Positions 24,635-33,257 of a stretch of DNA of 64,000 nt are shown here, in pieces. Under the pieces are notes generated by a model that worked only from the letters and a program-made list of their open reading frames with translations, was not told the origin of the DNA and did not search any database. The stretch covers positions 62,001-126,000 of the forward strand of contig JBIQLG010000005.1 in the NCBI GenBank assembly GCA_044464485.1, in the 5' to 3' direction. Position numbers and translations under genes: made by a program. Numbering within the stretch: the stretch's first letter is position 1; the number at the start of each line of letters is the position of its first letter. The DNA is from Terrimesophilobacter sp044464485. Lineage in GTDB: Bacteria > Actinomycetota > Actinomycetes > Actinomycetales > Microbacteriaceae.

Positions 24635-25630
24635 CTACTGGCCTTGCTCCTGATATCGGGCTTCCGTCGCATCTTTCTGCGGTGCCCACCATCGCTCATT
24701 GTCGCGGTACCACTGAATAGTGGCCTCCAGTCCAGCTTCGAAGTCGGCAAACTGGGGTTTCCAACCAAGCTCTGTGCGAAGTTTCGTATAGTCGATCGCG
24801 TAACGAAGGTCATGTCCCGGGCGGTCGGTGACATGATCGTAGTCGTCTTTCGGGCGCCCCAGAAGTGAGAGGATCATTTCCACGACGCTCTTGTTGTTCT
24901 TTTCCCCATCGGCGCCAATCAAGTAAGTGTCGCCGATTTTGCCTTTTTCAAGAATGGTCAAAACGGCAGAAGAGTGGTCGTCGGCGTGGATCCAGTCGCG
25001 CACATTTTCACCCGCACCGTAGAGTTTGGGGCGCTCCCCGCGCAGCACGTTAGTGATTTGCCGCGGAATGAACTTTTCGACGTGTTGGTACGGTCCGTAA
25101 TTGTTGGAGCAATTGGAAATGGTGGCGCGTACACCGAACGATCTCACCCATGCACGGACCAAAAGGTCACTTCCCGCTTTGGTAGATGAATAAGGACTTG
25201 ACGGGCTGTAAGGAGTCTGCTCGGTGAAACGACCAGGGTCGTCCAGTTCGAGGTCGCCGTACACTTCGTCGGTGGAGATGTGGTGAAAGCGGATGTCGTG
25301 TTTGCGCGCTGCCTCAAGCAGCGTGAATGTCCCCACGATGTTGGAGTCGAGGAACGGCCGCGGGTCATCCAATGAGTTGTCATTGTGGCTTTCCGCCGCG
25401 TAGTGCACGACAGCGTCGTGTTTCGCGAATAGTTCGTTGACGAGAGCGGCGTCGCAGATGTCGCCCTTGACGAAAGTGAATCGGTCTTCGGGCAGAGCAT
25501 CCAGGGAGGCGATATTTCCGGCGTATGTGAGTTTGTCGATCACAGTGACCGTGTGGTCGGTCTCGGTAAGAACGTGGTGCACGAAATTTGAACCGATAAA
25601 TCCGGCACCACCGGTGACGAGAAGTTTCAT
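24635..25630 (-). CDS. rmlB: dTDP-glucose 4,6-dehydratase
   Basis: A 331-aa SDR enzyme: LLVTGGAGFIGSNFVHH for NAD+, AESHNDNSL, the STDEVYGDLE motif with catalytic Asp-Glu, and YSSTKAGSD with the Tyr-Lys pair. It makes dTDP-4-keto-6-deoxyglucose, which here can feed both rhamnose (RmlC/RmlD) and the 3-amino sugar enzymes at 32-34 kb. The ATG overlaps the stop of the upstream glycosyltransferase by 4 nt. Confidence 0.95.
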   Translation of the reverse strand: MKLLVTGGAGFIGSNFVHHVLTETDHTVTVIDKLTYAGNIASLDALPEDRFTFVKGDICDAALVNELFAKHDAVVHYAAESHNDNSLDDPRPFLDSNIVGTFTLLEAARKHDIRFHHISTDEVYGDLELDDPGRFTEQTPYSPSSPYSSTKAGSDLLVRAWVRSFGVRATISNCSNNYGPYQHVEKFIPRQITNVLRGERPKLYGAGENVRDWIHADDHSSAVLTILEKGKIGDTYLIGADGEKNNKSVVEMILSLLGRPKDDYDHVTDRPGHDLRYAIDYTKLRTELGWKPQFADFEAGLEATIQWYRDNERWWAPQKDATEARYQEQGQ

Positions 25631-26523
25631 GTTCGCCCTTCCTGTCTGCGGATTCGTCGTCCGATGATAACTGAGCGAATCGAGAGCCCCATGCCTAGAA
25701 GGCCGCGCAGAGGTGCCAACAGTATTCCTGGGTATTTTTTCGCAAGAAAGCGTTTCGCACTACGGTGGTGTGCATCGATCATTTTGGCGGATTCGCTTGA
25801 CGTTGAGTGCGCGCCAAAATGAGTGACAATTGCAGACGGCTCATAAACGTTTCGGTACCCGAGTTTGCTAAGACGAAACCCCAGGTCTACGTCTTCAAAG
25901 TACATAAAAAACTCCGTATCGAATCCGTTGATTTGATCGAACGCACTTCGGCGAACGAGTAGGCACGCGCCTGAGAGCCAGCCGGCATCCCTGCGCATAA
26001 TGTGTGACAAAGAGTTACTTCGATAGCGACGACTCCATGGATTTTGCGGCCACAGATTTGAAAACATGGCGTGTCCGATTCCGGTTCGAAGTGAGGGAAT
26101 TGACCGCGCCGACGGATAGATTGTCCCATCCGAGTTGAGGATCGCTGGACCGACCGAGCCCACGCGTTCGTCGGACTCACCCACGGCTGCCAGCACGTCT
26201 AACGCACCAGAGGACAAAATGACGTCGGGATTGCAAATTAGAACCCATGACACACTCAAAGGTAGCGATCGAACTGCAGCGTTCATGGCGGATCCGTATC
26301 CGTCGTTGGATGGCATCGGAAGGTAAGTTGCGCCGCTTTCTATCGCCAGCTTTTGGACTACGCTTCGAGGCTGAGGTAAATTGTCGGCAACCACGATGAT
26401 GACCGCGTGTGCGGTGGCGCGGGGAATGGATTCAAGAAATCCCGCAACTACATCATCGGATCCATAAGAGACTGTGGCAACACCAAGCCATGGTACGGCA
26501 GGGATTTCGTCATGAGCAGTCAT
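25627..26523 (-). CDS. GT2 glycosyltransferase, WbbL-like rhamnosyltransferase
   Basis: 298 aa. GT-A fold with VATVSYGSDDVV at the start, the nucleotide-binding LICNPDVIL (D-x-D-like NPD), GACLLVRRSAFDQINGFD and the FMYFEDVDLGFRLSKLGY motif typical of the WbbL subfamily. In mycobacteria WbbL adds rhamnose to GlcNAc-PP-decaprenol and lies next to rmlD. The same association here supports a rhamnosyl linker activity, though the acceptor is inferred. It is the first gene of the leftward rml operon, divergent from the ABC exporter across 67 bp. Confidence 0.85.
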   Translation of the reverse strand: MTAHDEIPAVPWLGVATVSYGSDDVVAGFLESIPRATAHAVIIVVADNLPQPRSVVQKLAIESGATYLPMPSNDGYGSAMNAAVRSLPLSVSWVLICNPDVILSSGALDVLAAVGESDERVGSVGPAILNSDGTIYPSARSIPSLRTGIGHAMFSNLWPQNPWSRRYRSNSLSHIMRRDAGWLSGACLLVRRSAFDQINGFDTEFFMYFEDVDLGFRLSKLGYRNVYEPSAIVTHFGAHSTSSESAKMIDAHHRSAKRFLAKKYPGILLAPLRGLLGMGLSIRSVIIGRRIRRQEGRT

Positions 26524-26590
26524 AGGATGCCAATTCTAGTTCTAGGCTAGATTGTTCCCTGGCCGCGATGGCCTGGACCAGTGAGGTTAG

Positions 26591-27427
26591 ATGAACTATT
26601 TCAAGGAAGTTCTTGCTTCCCGCGAACTTCTCCTCAACCTCACGATGCGTGAAATCAAGGGCAAGTATAAGCGTACCGTTTTTGGTCAGTTGTGGTCGCT
26701 TGCTAACCCGCTGGCGCTCATGCTTATTTACACGTTCGTTTTCTCGCTTATTTTCCGCATCCAACCTGAACCAGGAAGTCCGAGCGGTCTAAATGTATTT
26801 GCGCTCTGGTTGCTTTGTGGTCTTCTGCCATACACCTTCTTGGCGAACGTTATCAATCAGGGCCTTGGTTCGCTCGTAGCCAATGCGGGACTCATTCAGA
26901 AAGTGGCATTCAGCCGCATAGTTCTTCCGCTCTCTCAAGTCGCATCAGCTGGCTACAACTGGTTGTTTGAAATGACAGTGCTACTCATTGCGCTGACGCT
27001 TGTTGGAGGTTTCGTACTACCTTGGATTCCACTGGTACTCGTCGCAATGCTCTTGCTTGCCGTTTTTGGTGCAGGTCTAGCTCTCATGCTTTCCGTAGCG
27101 AATGTCTATTTTCGGGACACGCAATATTTCTTAACGATCATCCTCCAACTGTGGATGTATCTGACGCCGATTATCTACCCGGTCAGCTTGGTCGAAAGTG
27201 CTTCAAAGGACTTTGGCGGATTGTTTGGCACACCAATTACAATCGCTCGCATTTACGACCTCAATCCCTTGGTTCATTTCGTAAACGTGTTCCGACAATT
27301 GATGTATGACAACCGATGGCCTGACTGGCAGGAGTGGCTAATCTGTGTCGCGTGGGCCATGACTATTTTGGTAGTCGGGCTGGTTGTGTTCCGTCGTAAT
27401 GAGAAGAGTTTGGCGGAAGCACTATGA
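26591..27427 (+). CDS. ABC-2 type polysaccharide export permease (Wzm-like)
   Basis: 278 aa with six membrane helices. The N-terminal amphipathic segment LTMREIKGKYKRTVFGQLWS is characteristic of the TagG/Wzm family, and VYFRDTQYFL followed by MYLTPIIYPVS is the conserved loop before helices five and six. With the ATPase downstream it would export lipid-linked polysaccharide. Stop and next start overlap by 4 nt. A GAGG lies 4 nt before the ATG. GC content falls visibly from this gene onward. Confidence 0.93.
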   Translation: MNYFKEVLASRELLLNLTMREIKGKYKRTVFGQLWSLANPLALMLIYTFVFSLIFRIQPEPGSPSGLNVFALWLLCGLLPYTFLANVINQGLGSLVANAGLIQKVAFSRIVLPLSQVASAGYNWLFEMTVLLIALTLVGGFVLPWIPLVLVAMLLLAVFGAGLALMLSVANVYFRDTQYFLTIILQLWMYLTPIIYPVSLVESASKDFGGLFGTPITIARIYDLNPLVHFVNVFRQLMYDNRWPDWQEWLICVAWAMTILVVGLVVFRRNEKSLAEAL

Positions 27428-28164
27428 AGGACGTCGCTGTACGAATAGATCACGTCAGCAAGAGTTTTAGGATGTACCACGAGCGAAATCAGACGATTAA
27501 GTCTGCGATCATGCGAGGTCGAACATCCGTTCACGAAGATTTTTGGGCATTGAAAGACGTGACATTCGATGTTCCCTCCGGATCGACGTTTGGCCTAATC
27601 GGGAGTAACGGTTCGGGCAAGTCCACCCTTCTCAAGTGTCTGGCAAAAATCTATTGGCCCACTTTGGGTACGATCCACCATGATGGCAAGCTTGCCGCAA
27701 TGCTTGAAGTGGGTTCTGGATTCCATTCGGAACTTTCCGGACGGGAAAACGTGTATTTAAACGGTTCAATTTTGGGAATGTCAAAGAAGGAGATCACGGC
27801 GAAGTTTGACGAGATTGTCAATTTTTCCGGTGTCGAGAAATTTATAGATCAACCGGTCAAGAATTATTCGTCCGGAATGTATGTTCGACTCGGGTTCGCA
27901 ATCGCGATCAATGTCGACCCAGACATTCTTATAGTCGACGAGGTTCTTGCAGTTGGCGACGCTGAGTTTCAGGAGAAGTGTTTTCTCAAGTTCAGAGATT
28001 TTAAGAATGCGGGGAAAACCGTCATCCTAGTGAGCCACTCGATGGGTACAGTTCAGGAACTTTGCGATCAAGCTGCGTGGTTGGAAAAAGGTGAGCTCAG
28101 AGTGGCGGGCGCGGCCGAGTCGACTATCAAAGCGTATTTGGATTCGCTTTCGCCGTCGGAATGA
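27424..28164 (+). CDS. ABC transporter ATP-binding protein (Wzt-like)
   Basis: 246 aa. Walker A GSNGSGKST (residues 60-68), signature YSSGMYVRLGFAIA, Walker B ILIVDEVLAVGD and the H-loop ILVSHSMG. It matches the TagH/Wzt/RfbE group that energises Wzm. The C-terminal carbohydrate-binding domain found in many O-antigen Wzt proteins is absent, so the polymer is probably not selected by a capped end. It is coupled to the permease by an ATGA overlap. Confidence 0.94.
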   Translation: MKDVAVRIDHVSKSFRMYHERNQTIKSAIMRGRTSVHEDFWALKDVTFDVPSGSTFGLIGSNGSGKSTLLKCLAKIYWPTLGTIHHDGKLAAMLEVGSGFHSELSGRENVYLNGSILGMSKKEITAKFDEIVNFSGVEKFIDQPVKNYSSGMYVRLGFAIAINVDPDILIVDEVLAVGDAEFQEKCFLKFRDFKNAGKTVILVSHSMGTVQELCDQAAWLEKGELRVAGAAESTIKAYLDSLSPSE

Positions 28165-28203
28165 GGCGTCACTTGTTTGGAGGCCGTACTCAAACTGCGC
28201 AGA

Positions 28204-28209
28204 TAGTAT
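28204..28209 (+). promoter_or_regulatory. Probable -10 box (TAGTAT) for leaderless rmlC
   Basis: TAGTAT is followed by TGAGGGC (7 nt) and the GTG at 28217. The GAGGG touches the start codon too closely to be a Shine-Dalgarno. Confidence 0.5.
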
Positions 28210-28216
28210 TGAGGGC

Positions 28217-28828
28217 GTGAAAATAGAGTCGCTGGGCATTCATGGTGCATATGTTGTCACGCCCGTTCAGCGCAAAGATGATCGCGGAACTTTCTTCGAG
28301 TGGTATCGACATGATCTCCTGGAGCTTGCGGTGGGTCACTCCCTAGATTTGCGACAGGCGAATTCCTCGATTTCGAAGCGGGGTGTAGTGCGCGGAATAC
28401 ACTTTGCCGATATCCCTCCCGGTCAATCAAAGTACGTGACCGTAACACAGGGCGCTGTGCTGGATTTCGCGATAGACATCCGTGTTGGTTCCCCAACATT
28501 CGGACAGTGGGACTCAGTAGTTCTCGACACGGTCGATCGCCGCGCGATTTACCTAAGCGAGGGTTTAGGGCACGCATTTGTTTCTTTGACTGAAGGGGCT
28601 GCTGTCAGCTATTTAGTTAGCGACACGTATAACCCAAATCGCGAACATGCCATTAATCCAATTGACCCAGAAATCGGCCTAATTTTTCCTGAGAACGCAG
28701 GCGACCTTTTGCTGTCGTCAAAAGACAAAGCTGCACCATCATTGGCCGAAGCGGCTGCGCAGGGTTTGTTGCCGAGTTGGGACAATGCGCAAACGTTATA
28801 CGAATCATTGAGCACAAAAGGTCTGTAA
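28217..28828 (+). CDS. rmlC: dTDP-4-dehydrorhamnose 3,5-epimerase
   Basis: About 203 aa. A cupin enzyme with DDRGTFFEWYR near the start, the catalytic-histidine segment SKRGVVRGIHF, KYVTVTQGAVLDFAIDIR and the LGHAFVSL turn. It epimerises C3 and C5 of the 4-keto-6-deoxyglucose nucleotide made by RmlB. The frame is open upstream inside the wzt gene, but the conserved N-terminus begins at the GTG at 28217, 7 nt after a TAGTAT box. The stop shares a base with the rmlA start (TAATG). Confidence 0.92.
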   Translation: MKIESLGIHGAYVVTPVQRKDDRGTFFEWYRHDLLELAVGHSLDLRQANSSISKRGVVRGIHFADIPPGQSKYVTVTQGAVLDFAIDIRVGSPTFGQWDSVVLDTVDRRAIYLSEGLGHAFVSLTEGAAVSYLVSDTYNPNREHAINPIDPEIGLIFPENAGDLLLSSKDKAAPSLAEAAAQGLLPSWDNAQTLYESLSTKGL

Positions 28829-29706
28829 TGCGCGGAATAATTCTTGCCGGTGGTTCGGGCACGAGGCTTTGGCCCATCACCCGGGGCATTTCCAAACAGC
28901 TGATGCCGATTTATGACAAGCCGATGATCTATTACCCGCTTTCGACGTTGATGATGGCGGGAATCAGAGAAATTTTGATTATTACTACACCGGAGGATGG
29001 TGCGCAGTTCCAACGCCTACTAGGGGACGGTGCGCATCTCGGTATTTCTCTCGAATTTGCCAATCAACCAAAGCCAGAAGGTTTGGCCCAGGCGTTTCTC
29101 ATAGGCGAAAGATTTGTGGGCGATGAGAGCGTAGCCCTCGTGTTGGGCGACAATATATTTCATGGCGTCGGACTTGGGTCGAATCTGCGCAAGAATTCAG
29201 ATGTAGACGGAGCGCTGATCTTCGGCTATAAAGTTGCGAACCCGCGAGCATACGGGGTAGTCGAGTTCGATTCACATGGCGTGGCAGTATCAATCGAGGA
29301 AAAGCCGGTTCGTCCCAAGAGCCAGTTTGCTGTCCCGGGTCTCTACTTTTATGACAACTCGGTTATTGAGATTGCAAAGTCAATTTCTCCGAGCGCTCGG
29401 GGAGAGTTGGAAATCTCTTCTGTCAATGAACATTACCTGCGTGACGGAAAGCTGCATGTTCAGTTACTTGATCGCGGCACGGCATGGCTGGACACCGGGA
29501 CAGTCGAGTCGATGGTTCAGGCTACCGAGTTTGTGCGTGTTGTCGAGCATCGGCAGGGTTACAAAATAGGTTGCATTGAGGAAGTCGCTTGGCGCGCAGG
29601 TTGGATCAGCGATTCGCAACTTCTCCAGTTGGCGTCGCCACTGGCTAAAAGTGGCTACGGGGATTATCTTGCAAGACTGGTCCAAACCGATCGCACTAGC
29701 CTTTAA
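28828..29706 (+). CDS. rmlA: Glucose-1-phosphate thymidylyltransferase
   Basis: 292 aa. It begins MRGIILAGGSGTRLWPIT, the nucleotide-binding motif, followed by ISKQLMPIYDKPMIYYPLST, LVLGDNIFHG and EEKPVRPKS, all diagnostic of RmlA. It couples dTTP and glucose-1-phosphate to dTDP-glucose, opening the pathway used by RmlB. Its ATG overlaps the rmlC stop by one base. No gene follows on this strand. Confidence 0.96.
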   Translation: MRGIILAGGSGTRLWPITRGISKQLMPIYDKPMIYYPLSTLMMAGIREILIITTPEDGAQFQRLLGDGAHLGISLEFANQPKPEGLAQAFLIGERFVGDESVALVLGDNIFHGVGLGSNLRKNSDVDGALIFGYKVANPRAYGVVEFDSHGVAVSIEEKPVRPKSQFAVPGLYFYDNSVIEIAKSISPSARGELEISSVNEHYLRDGKLHVQLLDRGTAWLDTGTVESMVQATEFVRVVEHRQGYKIGCIEEVAWRAGWISDSQLLQLASPLAKSGYGDYLARLVQTDRTSL

Positions 29707-29730
29707 TGGGCCTCGTGAGCGCATGTCAAG

Positions 29731-31983
29731 TTAGTCCATAAGTTCATCCACAAGGCGAGAAAAAGTGGACCAACCATGTTGTGTGGCCGCGAAGTCGTAG
29801 GCGGAATGGATAAGTTCTCTGCGGAGCTCCACCGACTCCAAGAGACGTCGAATGGCCGTGATAAATCCGTCGGTGTCATCGGGCCCGTCGACAAGAAGAC
29901 CTGTCTCGTTGTCGCGAATGATATCCGTAACCCCACCCACTGCGGTCGCAATCACAGGTAAGCCGACGAGCATCGATTGCACAATAACAAGAGGCAGCCC
30001 TTCTGACTCCGAAGTCAGGAGCATTGCGTGAAATTCATGAGTGGGAAGCGCTACCAAACCACCTTGATACGGACCATCATATTTCACACCTGCAGCCGAC
30101 AGTTCTTTCATCAAGGCGGGCCCAGCACCAGATAACACTTTTTGACCATATATGTGTATCTCTACTGGCATTTCATTTTTGCGGAGACTCATCGCAATCG
30201 AAACTAGCGAGTCAGGCCTCTTTTCCACGTCAATTCGGTGAGGCCATAGCAGCTTGAACGGATTTGCGGCGCTGAAAAATCTATTGTTATAAGAACGTGT
30301 GCTGATGCGAAGTTCGGGGATCGGGCTTAACGCGGGCTGATGATGGATTCTTACCTTCGAATCGTCGAGTGCGAGCGTGGTTTTGATCAAATCTGCTGTG
30401 ACGCTGTTGTCCGTAATGATTCCTTGGACATTATCGAGAAATTCTCGTCGGCTGTCATCGGTTATCGGGTTCGTGGGATAGCCAGCACCAATTCGGTCGA
30501 AAGCAAATAGTGTTGGAAAGATGCGAGTAATTGAGCCGAGTTGGCTCCCATACAATTGCAAAGAATTGGTTATGTCAAAACAGTTGACTGACACCACCAA
30601 CTCCGGTCTCACAAGAGTCAGCAGTTGGGCCAAAAGTCTGCGCTGCAGGTCGGGAGAAAGTGCACGGAAGGTTTCTGGCACTTGGACGAAATTGACGTTT
30701 CCTGGAATCAAATGCCTCAGAGTATGCGATGGAGTGTATGTCGCGAGGATTGACACATTTCGGGAAAAGCGTTCGGTTTCAGCAAGGGAATTTGCATAGT
30801 TCAAAGAGACGAGGTCCGCCCCACCGACTCCAACCCAGGGTACTGCAATTAGTGCGGCGGACGTGCCAGAAAGTTGTCGAGTCAGAGAAGCGAGTAGGGT
30901 CGCATATTCGTCATTCTTGGGCGACCATTCTGGGAGCCGCCCAAATCCCGCCGCGGTCCAAGACAAGGCTGGCTCTAACGTGGTCGCATCCCTCAAGGCA
31001 GTGAGAATGCTCGCGGGAAGTGAAGGCGAAGGTCTCTCAAAGCGACGACTGATTCGATGTGCTCGCGCAAAAAGAGCTTCTTTCGTCGATTGTTGGAGCC
31101 TCCGTGTGACAACACGAATCATTGGTCGCGCGATTCGGTAGCTTTCGCGAGCGATGCGTCTGACATGTTGACGTGCATCAAACTTGCCCGAGGAAGCGAT
31201 GTGAGTTTCATGGGCGACAGGAGGGAGTGCTGCGGCCAGTCGTTCGAGGTCGAAAAAGGGTAGGAGTGAGCGATGATGCCTGTTATTCACCCCGCCAGTC
31301 TCTCGAACTCGATAGAAAAAAACTGTCTCTGGCACTGGAATGTGGCGGATGGCCGCGCTAGCAGTTTCGATGTTCCAGAGCCAGTCTTCGGGGCCCCAGC
31401 CTTCTGACGGGTGTGTTGCTGGATAGGGGAATTCGAGATAAACAGTTCGCCTAGACACGGAAGAGGATGGCCACAGATTGTGGCGAATTAGATCGAGGTA
31501 ATCGATGACATCGCTAGATGCTACATGCCACACCAGTGTGCGCGCGCCAAAACTCACGACTTGTGCCGGATGAGCAATCGCCACCGAAGTTAAAGAGGAA
31601 AGAAGTCTGATGGCGTTGATCAAGTAGTTTTTGGAAACGAGGTCATCGCCATCACAAAATGCAATGTATTCGCCAGACGCGATTTTGGCTGCAGAATTAC
31701 GACTCGATCCAACGTCCCCATGCGCAACCCGCAATATCTGCACCGGAACTGAAATTTCAGCCGAATCTTGCCAATAGGCCGCCTCGCGCAGGGTGTCTTC
31801 AGTTGGGTTGTCGAGCGTAATGATGAGATCGCAGCTGACGGAGTTGTTTACAAGCTCCTGCAATGCCGCTGCCACGCTACGCATGGTCGGCCTCAAGAGA
31901 CGCCCTTCCGCGTGAGCCGTGACGACTACCGAAAGCATGATCTCCGTCGAGTCATCATCGATCAACTGTTTCTCAACCTTCAC
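29731..31983 (-). CDS. Two-domain glycosyltransferase: N-terminal GT2, C-terminal GT4
   Basis: 750 aa. Residues ~16-260 form a GT-A domain (LSVVVTAHAEGRLL, YIAFCDGDDLVSKNYL, GPEDWLWNIE). A helical linker of about 120 residues follows, and ~390-750 form a GT-B domain with LLWPHRIDVEKRPDSLV and the donor-site SESEGLPLVIVQSMLVGLPV. Such proteins may add two sugars in sequence. The GTG at 31983 has a GAGG 7 nt upstream. It stands between rmlA (convergent) and the formyltransferase gene (same strand, 67 bp upstream). Confidence 0.85.
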   Translation of the reverse strand: MKVEKQLIDDDSTEIMLSVVVTAHAEGRLLRPTMRSVAAALQELVNNSVSCDLIITLDNPTEDTLREAAYWQDSAEISVPVQILRVAHGDVGSSRNSAAKIASGEYIAFCDGDDLVSKNYLINAIRLLSSLTSVAIAHPAQVVSFGARTLVWHVASSDVIDYLDLIRHNLWPSSSVSRRTVYLEFPYPATHPSEGWGPEDWLWNIETASAAIRHIPVPETVFFYRVRETGGVNNRHHRSLLPFFDLERLAAALPPVAHETHIASSGKFDARQHVRRIARESYRIARPMIRVVTRRLQQSTKEALFARAHRISRRFERPSPSLPASILTALRDATTLEPALSWTAAGFGRLPEWSPKNDEYATLLASLTRQLSGTSAALIAVPWVGVGGADLVSLNYANSLAETERFSRNVSILATYTPSHTLRHLIPGNVNFVQVPETFRALSPDLQRRLLAQLLTLVRPELVVSVNCFDITNSLQLYGSQLGSITRIFPTLFAFDRIGAGYPTNPITDDSRREFLDNVQGIITDNSVTADLIKTTLALDDSKVRIHHQPALSPIPELRISTRSYNNRFFSAANPFKLLWPHRIDVEKRPDSLVSIAMSLRKNEMPVEIHIYGQKVLSGAGPALMKELSAAGVKYDGPYQGGLVALPTHEFHAMLLTSESEGLPLVIVQSMLVGLPVIATAVGGVTDIIRDNETGLLVDGPDDTDGFITAIRRLLESVELRRELIHSAYDFAATQHGWSTFSRLVDELMD

Positions 31984-32050
31984 TGATTATCCTCGTGTTG
32001 TCGGTTTCCATTGCTCTCGTCGTGATGACAGGACAAGTGGTGCCTAGCAT

Positions 32051-32695
32051 TTAATCCAGCTTGCGGTCACTTCGAGTCCAATATCTTCGATCACCGAGCT
32101 TTTCGTCGTCGGCAGAGCTGTAGTAGGAGGAACGAGCCTCTACTTGCGAAATTTGGGAAAGCTCCCAAATTTTCGGAAGGTCGCGAACAAGCATCGATTG
32201 TGCTGTCGAAATACATCGCCAGTAAACGTCTCGGACTTCGTCCTTTGCTGGGTCGATCGGAAAGGAATCTTGAGCGAGAATGTGCCCCTCGTCAATTCCG
32301 GGCGTTATGAGATGCAAGGTAACGCCGTGATTGGTTTCATTATTTTTCAGAGCCCAGTTGATTGGGCGAACCCCACGGTACTTGGGGAGAAGACTATTGT
32401 GTACGTTGAGCAAAATCCGAAAGCGTTCTATATGGCGTTGACGGAATATTTGATCGAAGTATACAGATATGCCAAGGTCAGTTTTGCTTATCGGGAGTTC
32501 ATCGAGTCTGTTGGTAGGACTTACCTTGATCCCTTGCTCCCTGGCCCAATTGCCGAAGGATAGGTCACCGGAAAGTTCGTGCGTCGAAGTAACTACGAAT
32601 GGGATGCGATAGGAGTTTCTGATTAACTCTTCTGCTGCCGTTATCGCGGCACGGCCCTTACCAAAGACAATTGCAGTTCTTTCATCGCTCGTCAC
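32051..32695 (-). CDS. Sugar N-formyltransferase (formyl_trans_N domain)
   Basis: A 214-aa protein with the folate-dependent formyltransferase core: catalytic N97 and H99 in LLNVHNSLLPKYRG and D135 in ITPGIDEGHIL. It is too short to be methionyl-tRNA formyltransferase, which has a C-terminal tRNA domain, and it lies divergently from FdtA/FdtB-like amino-sugar genes. N-formylation of a dTDP-amino-deoxyhexose with N10-formyl-THF is therefore the best call, as for bacterial VioF/QdtF-type enzymes. The GTG start follows a TAAGGT box by 6 nt. Confidence 0.85.
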   Translation of the reverse strand: MTSDERTAIVFGKGRAAITAAEELIRNSYRIPFVVTSTHELSGDLSFGNWAREQGIKVSPTNRLDELPISKTDLGISVYFDQIFRQRHIERFRILLNVHNSLLPKYRGVRPINWALKNNETNHGVTLHLITPGIDEGHILAQDSFPIDPAKDEVRDVYWRCISTAQSMLVRDLPKIWELSQISQVEARSSYYSSADDEKLGDRRYWTRSDRKLD

Positions 32696-32701
32696 AAATC
32701 C

Positions 32702-32707
32702 ACCTTA
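32702..32707 (-). promoter_or_regulatory. Probable -10 box (TAAGGT) for leaderless formyltransferase gene
   Basis: On the minus strand TAAGGT, GGATTT, GTG gives a 6-nt gap to the start at 32695. Confidence 0.5.
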
Positions 32708-32819
32708 CGGCCCTTCGAGGACTCCAATATGCAGGCCTAAATACTTGGGCATGTAATCTTGGGAAAGCCGAAATTTTGCTCACCTCGGCTTTCACTTTAG
32801 TAATGATGATCACGGGATA

Positions 32820-33257
32820 ATGAACGAATCGAGATCCCTCACGAATGGACAGAGTATGAAACCACGTTTAGTTAACGTTCCTCGGATTGTTGATTCACTT
32901 GGTTCCATTGGCGTTGTCGAAGGTCCCGAACTCCTACCGTTTGACATCAAGCGGTTCTATTTTATTCGCGACGTGCCTGCGGGAGCATCCCGAGGTTCGC
33001 ATGCTCATAAGACCCTTCGACAATTATTGGTCGCCGTGAGTGGATCGATGGTCGTTGAACTTGATGACGGTTGCGAAACCGCACGATTTGTTTTGAGCGG
33101 GCCCGATGTTGGTCTGTTAGTACCTCCAGGCTACTGGCGGACGATTCGTGAATTCGCGCCGGGGAGTGTTTTGGCAGTGTTGGCATCGAGTGAGTATCAA
33201 GAAGAGGACTACATCCGAAGCTATGATGATTTTCTTGCGTGGGGTCATCGTGACTGA
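32820..33257 (+). CDS. dTDP-4-oxo-6-deoxyglucose 3,4-ketoisomerase (FdtA/QdtA-like)
   Basis: A 145-aa cupin: IKRFYFIRDVPAGASRGSHA with the metal/base HAHK, LLVAVSGSMVVELDDG and VPPGYWRTIREF, the standard pattern of the FdtA/QdtA/WxcM family. It shifts the keto group from C4 to C3 of the RmlB product, preparing it for amination at C3. A second ATG at 32856 (MKPRLVNV) is also plausible and would remove 12 poorly conserved residues. The downstream aminotransferase starts 8 nt before this stop. Confidence 0.9.
   Translation: MNESRSLTNGQSMKPRLVNVPRIVDSLGSIGVVEGPELLPFDIKRFYFIRDVPAGASRGSHAHKTLRQLLVAVSGSMVVELDDGCETARFVLSGPDVGLLVPPGYWRTIREFAPGSVLAVLASSEYQEEDYIRSYDDFLAWGHRD

Noticed and set aside
32051..32695. 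Methionyl-tRNA formyltransferase (fmt)
   Set aside because: The catalytic core is shared, but the protein is about 100 residues too short, lacks the C-terminal tRNA-binding domain and sits beside amino-sugar genes.
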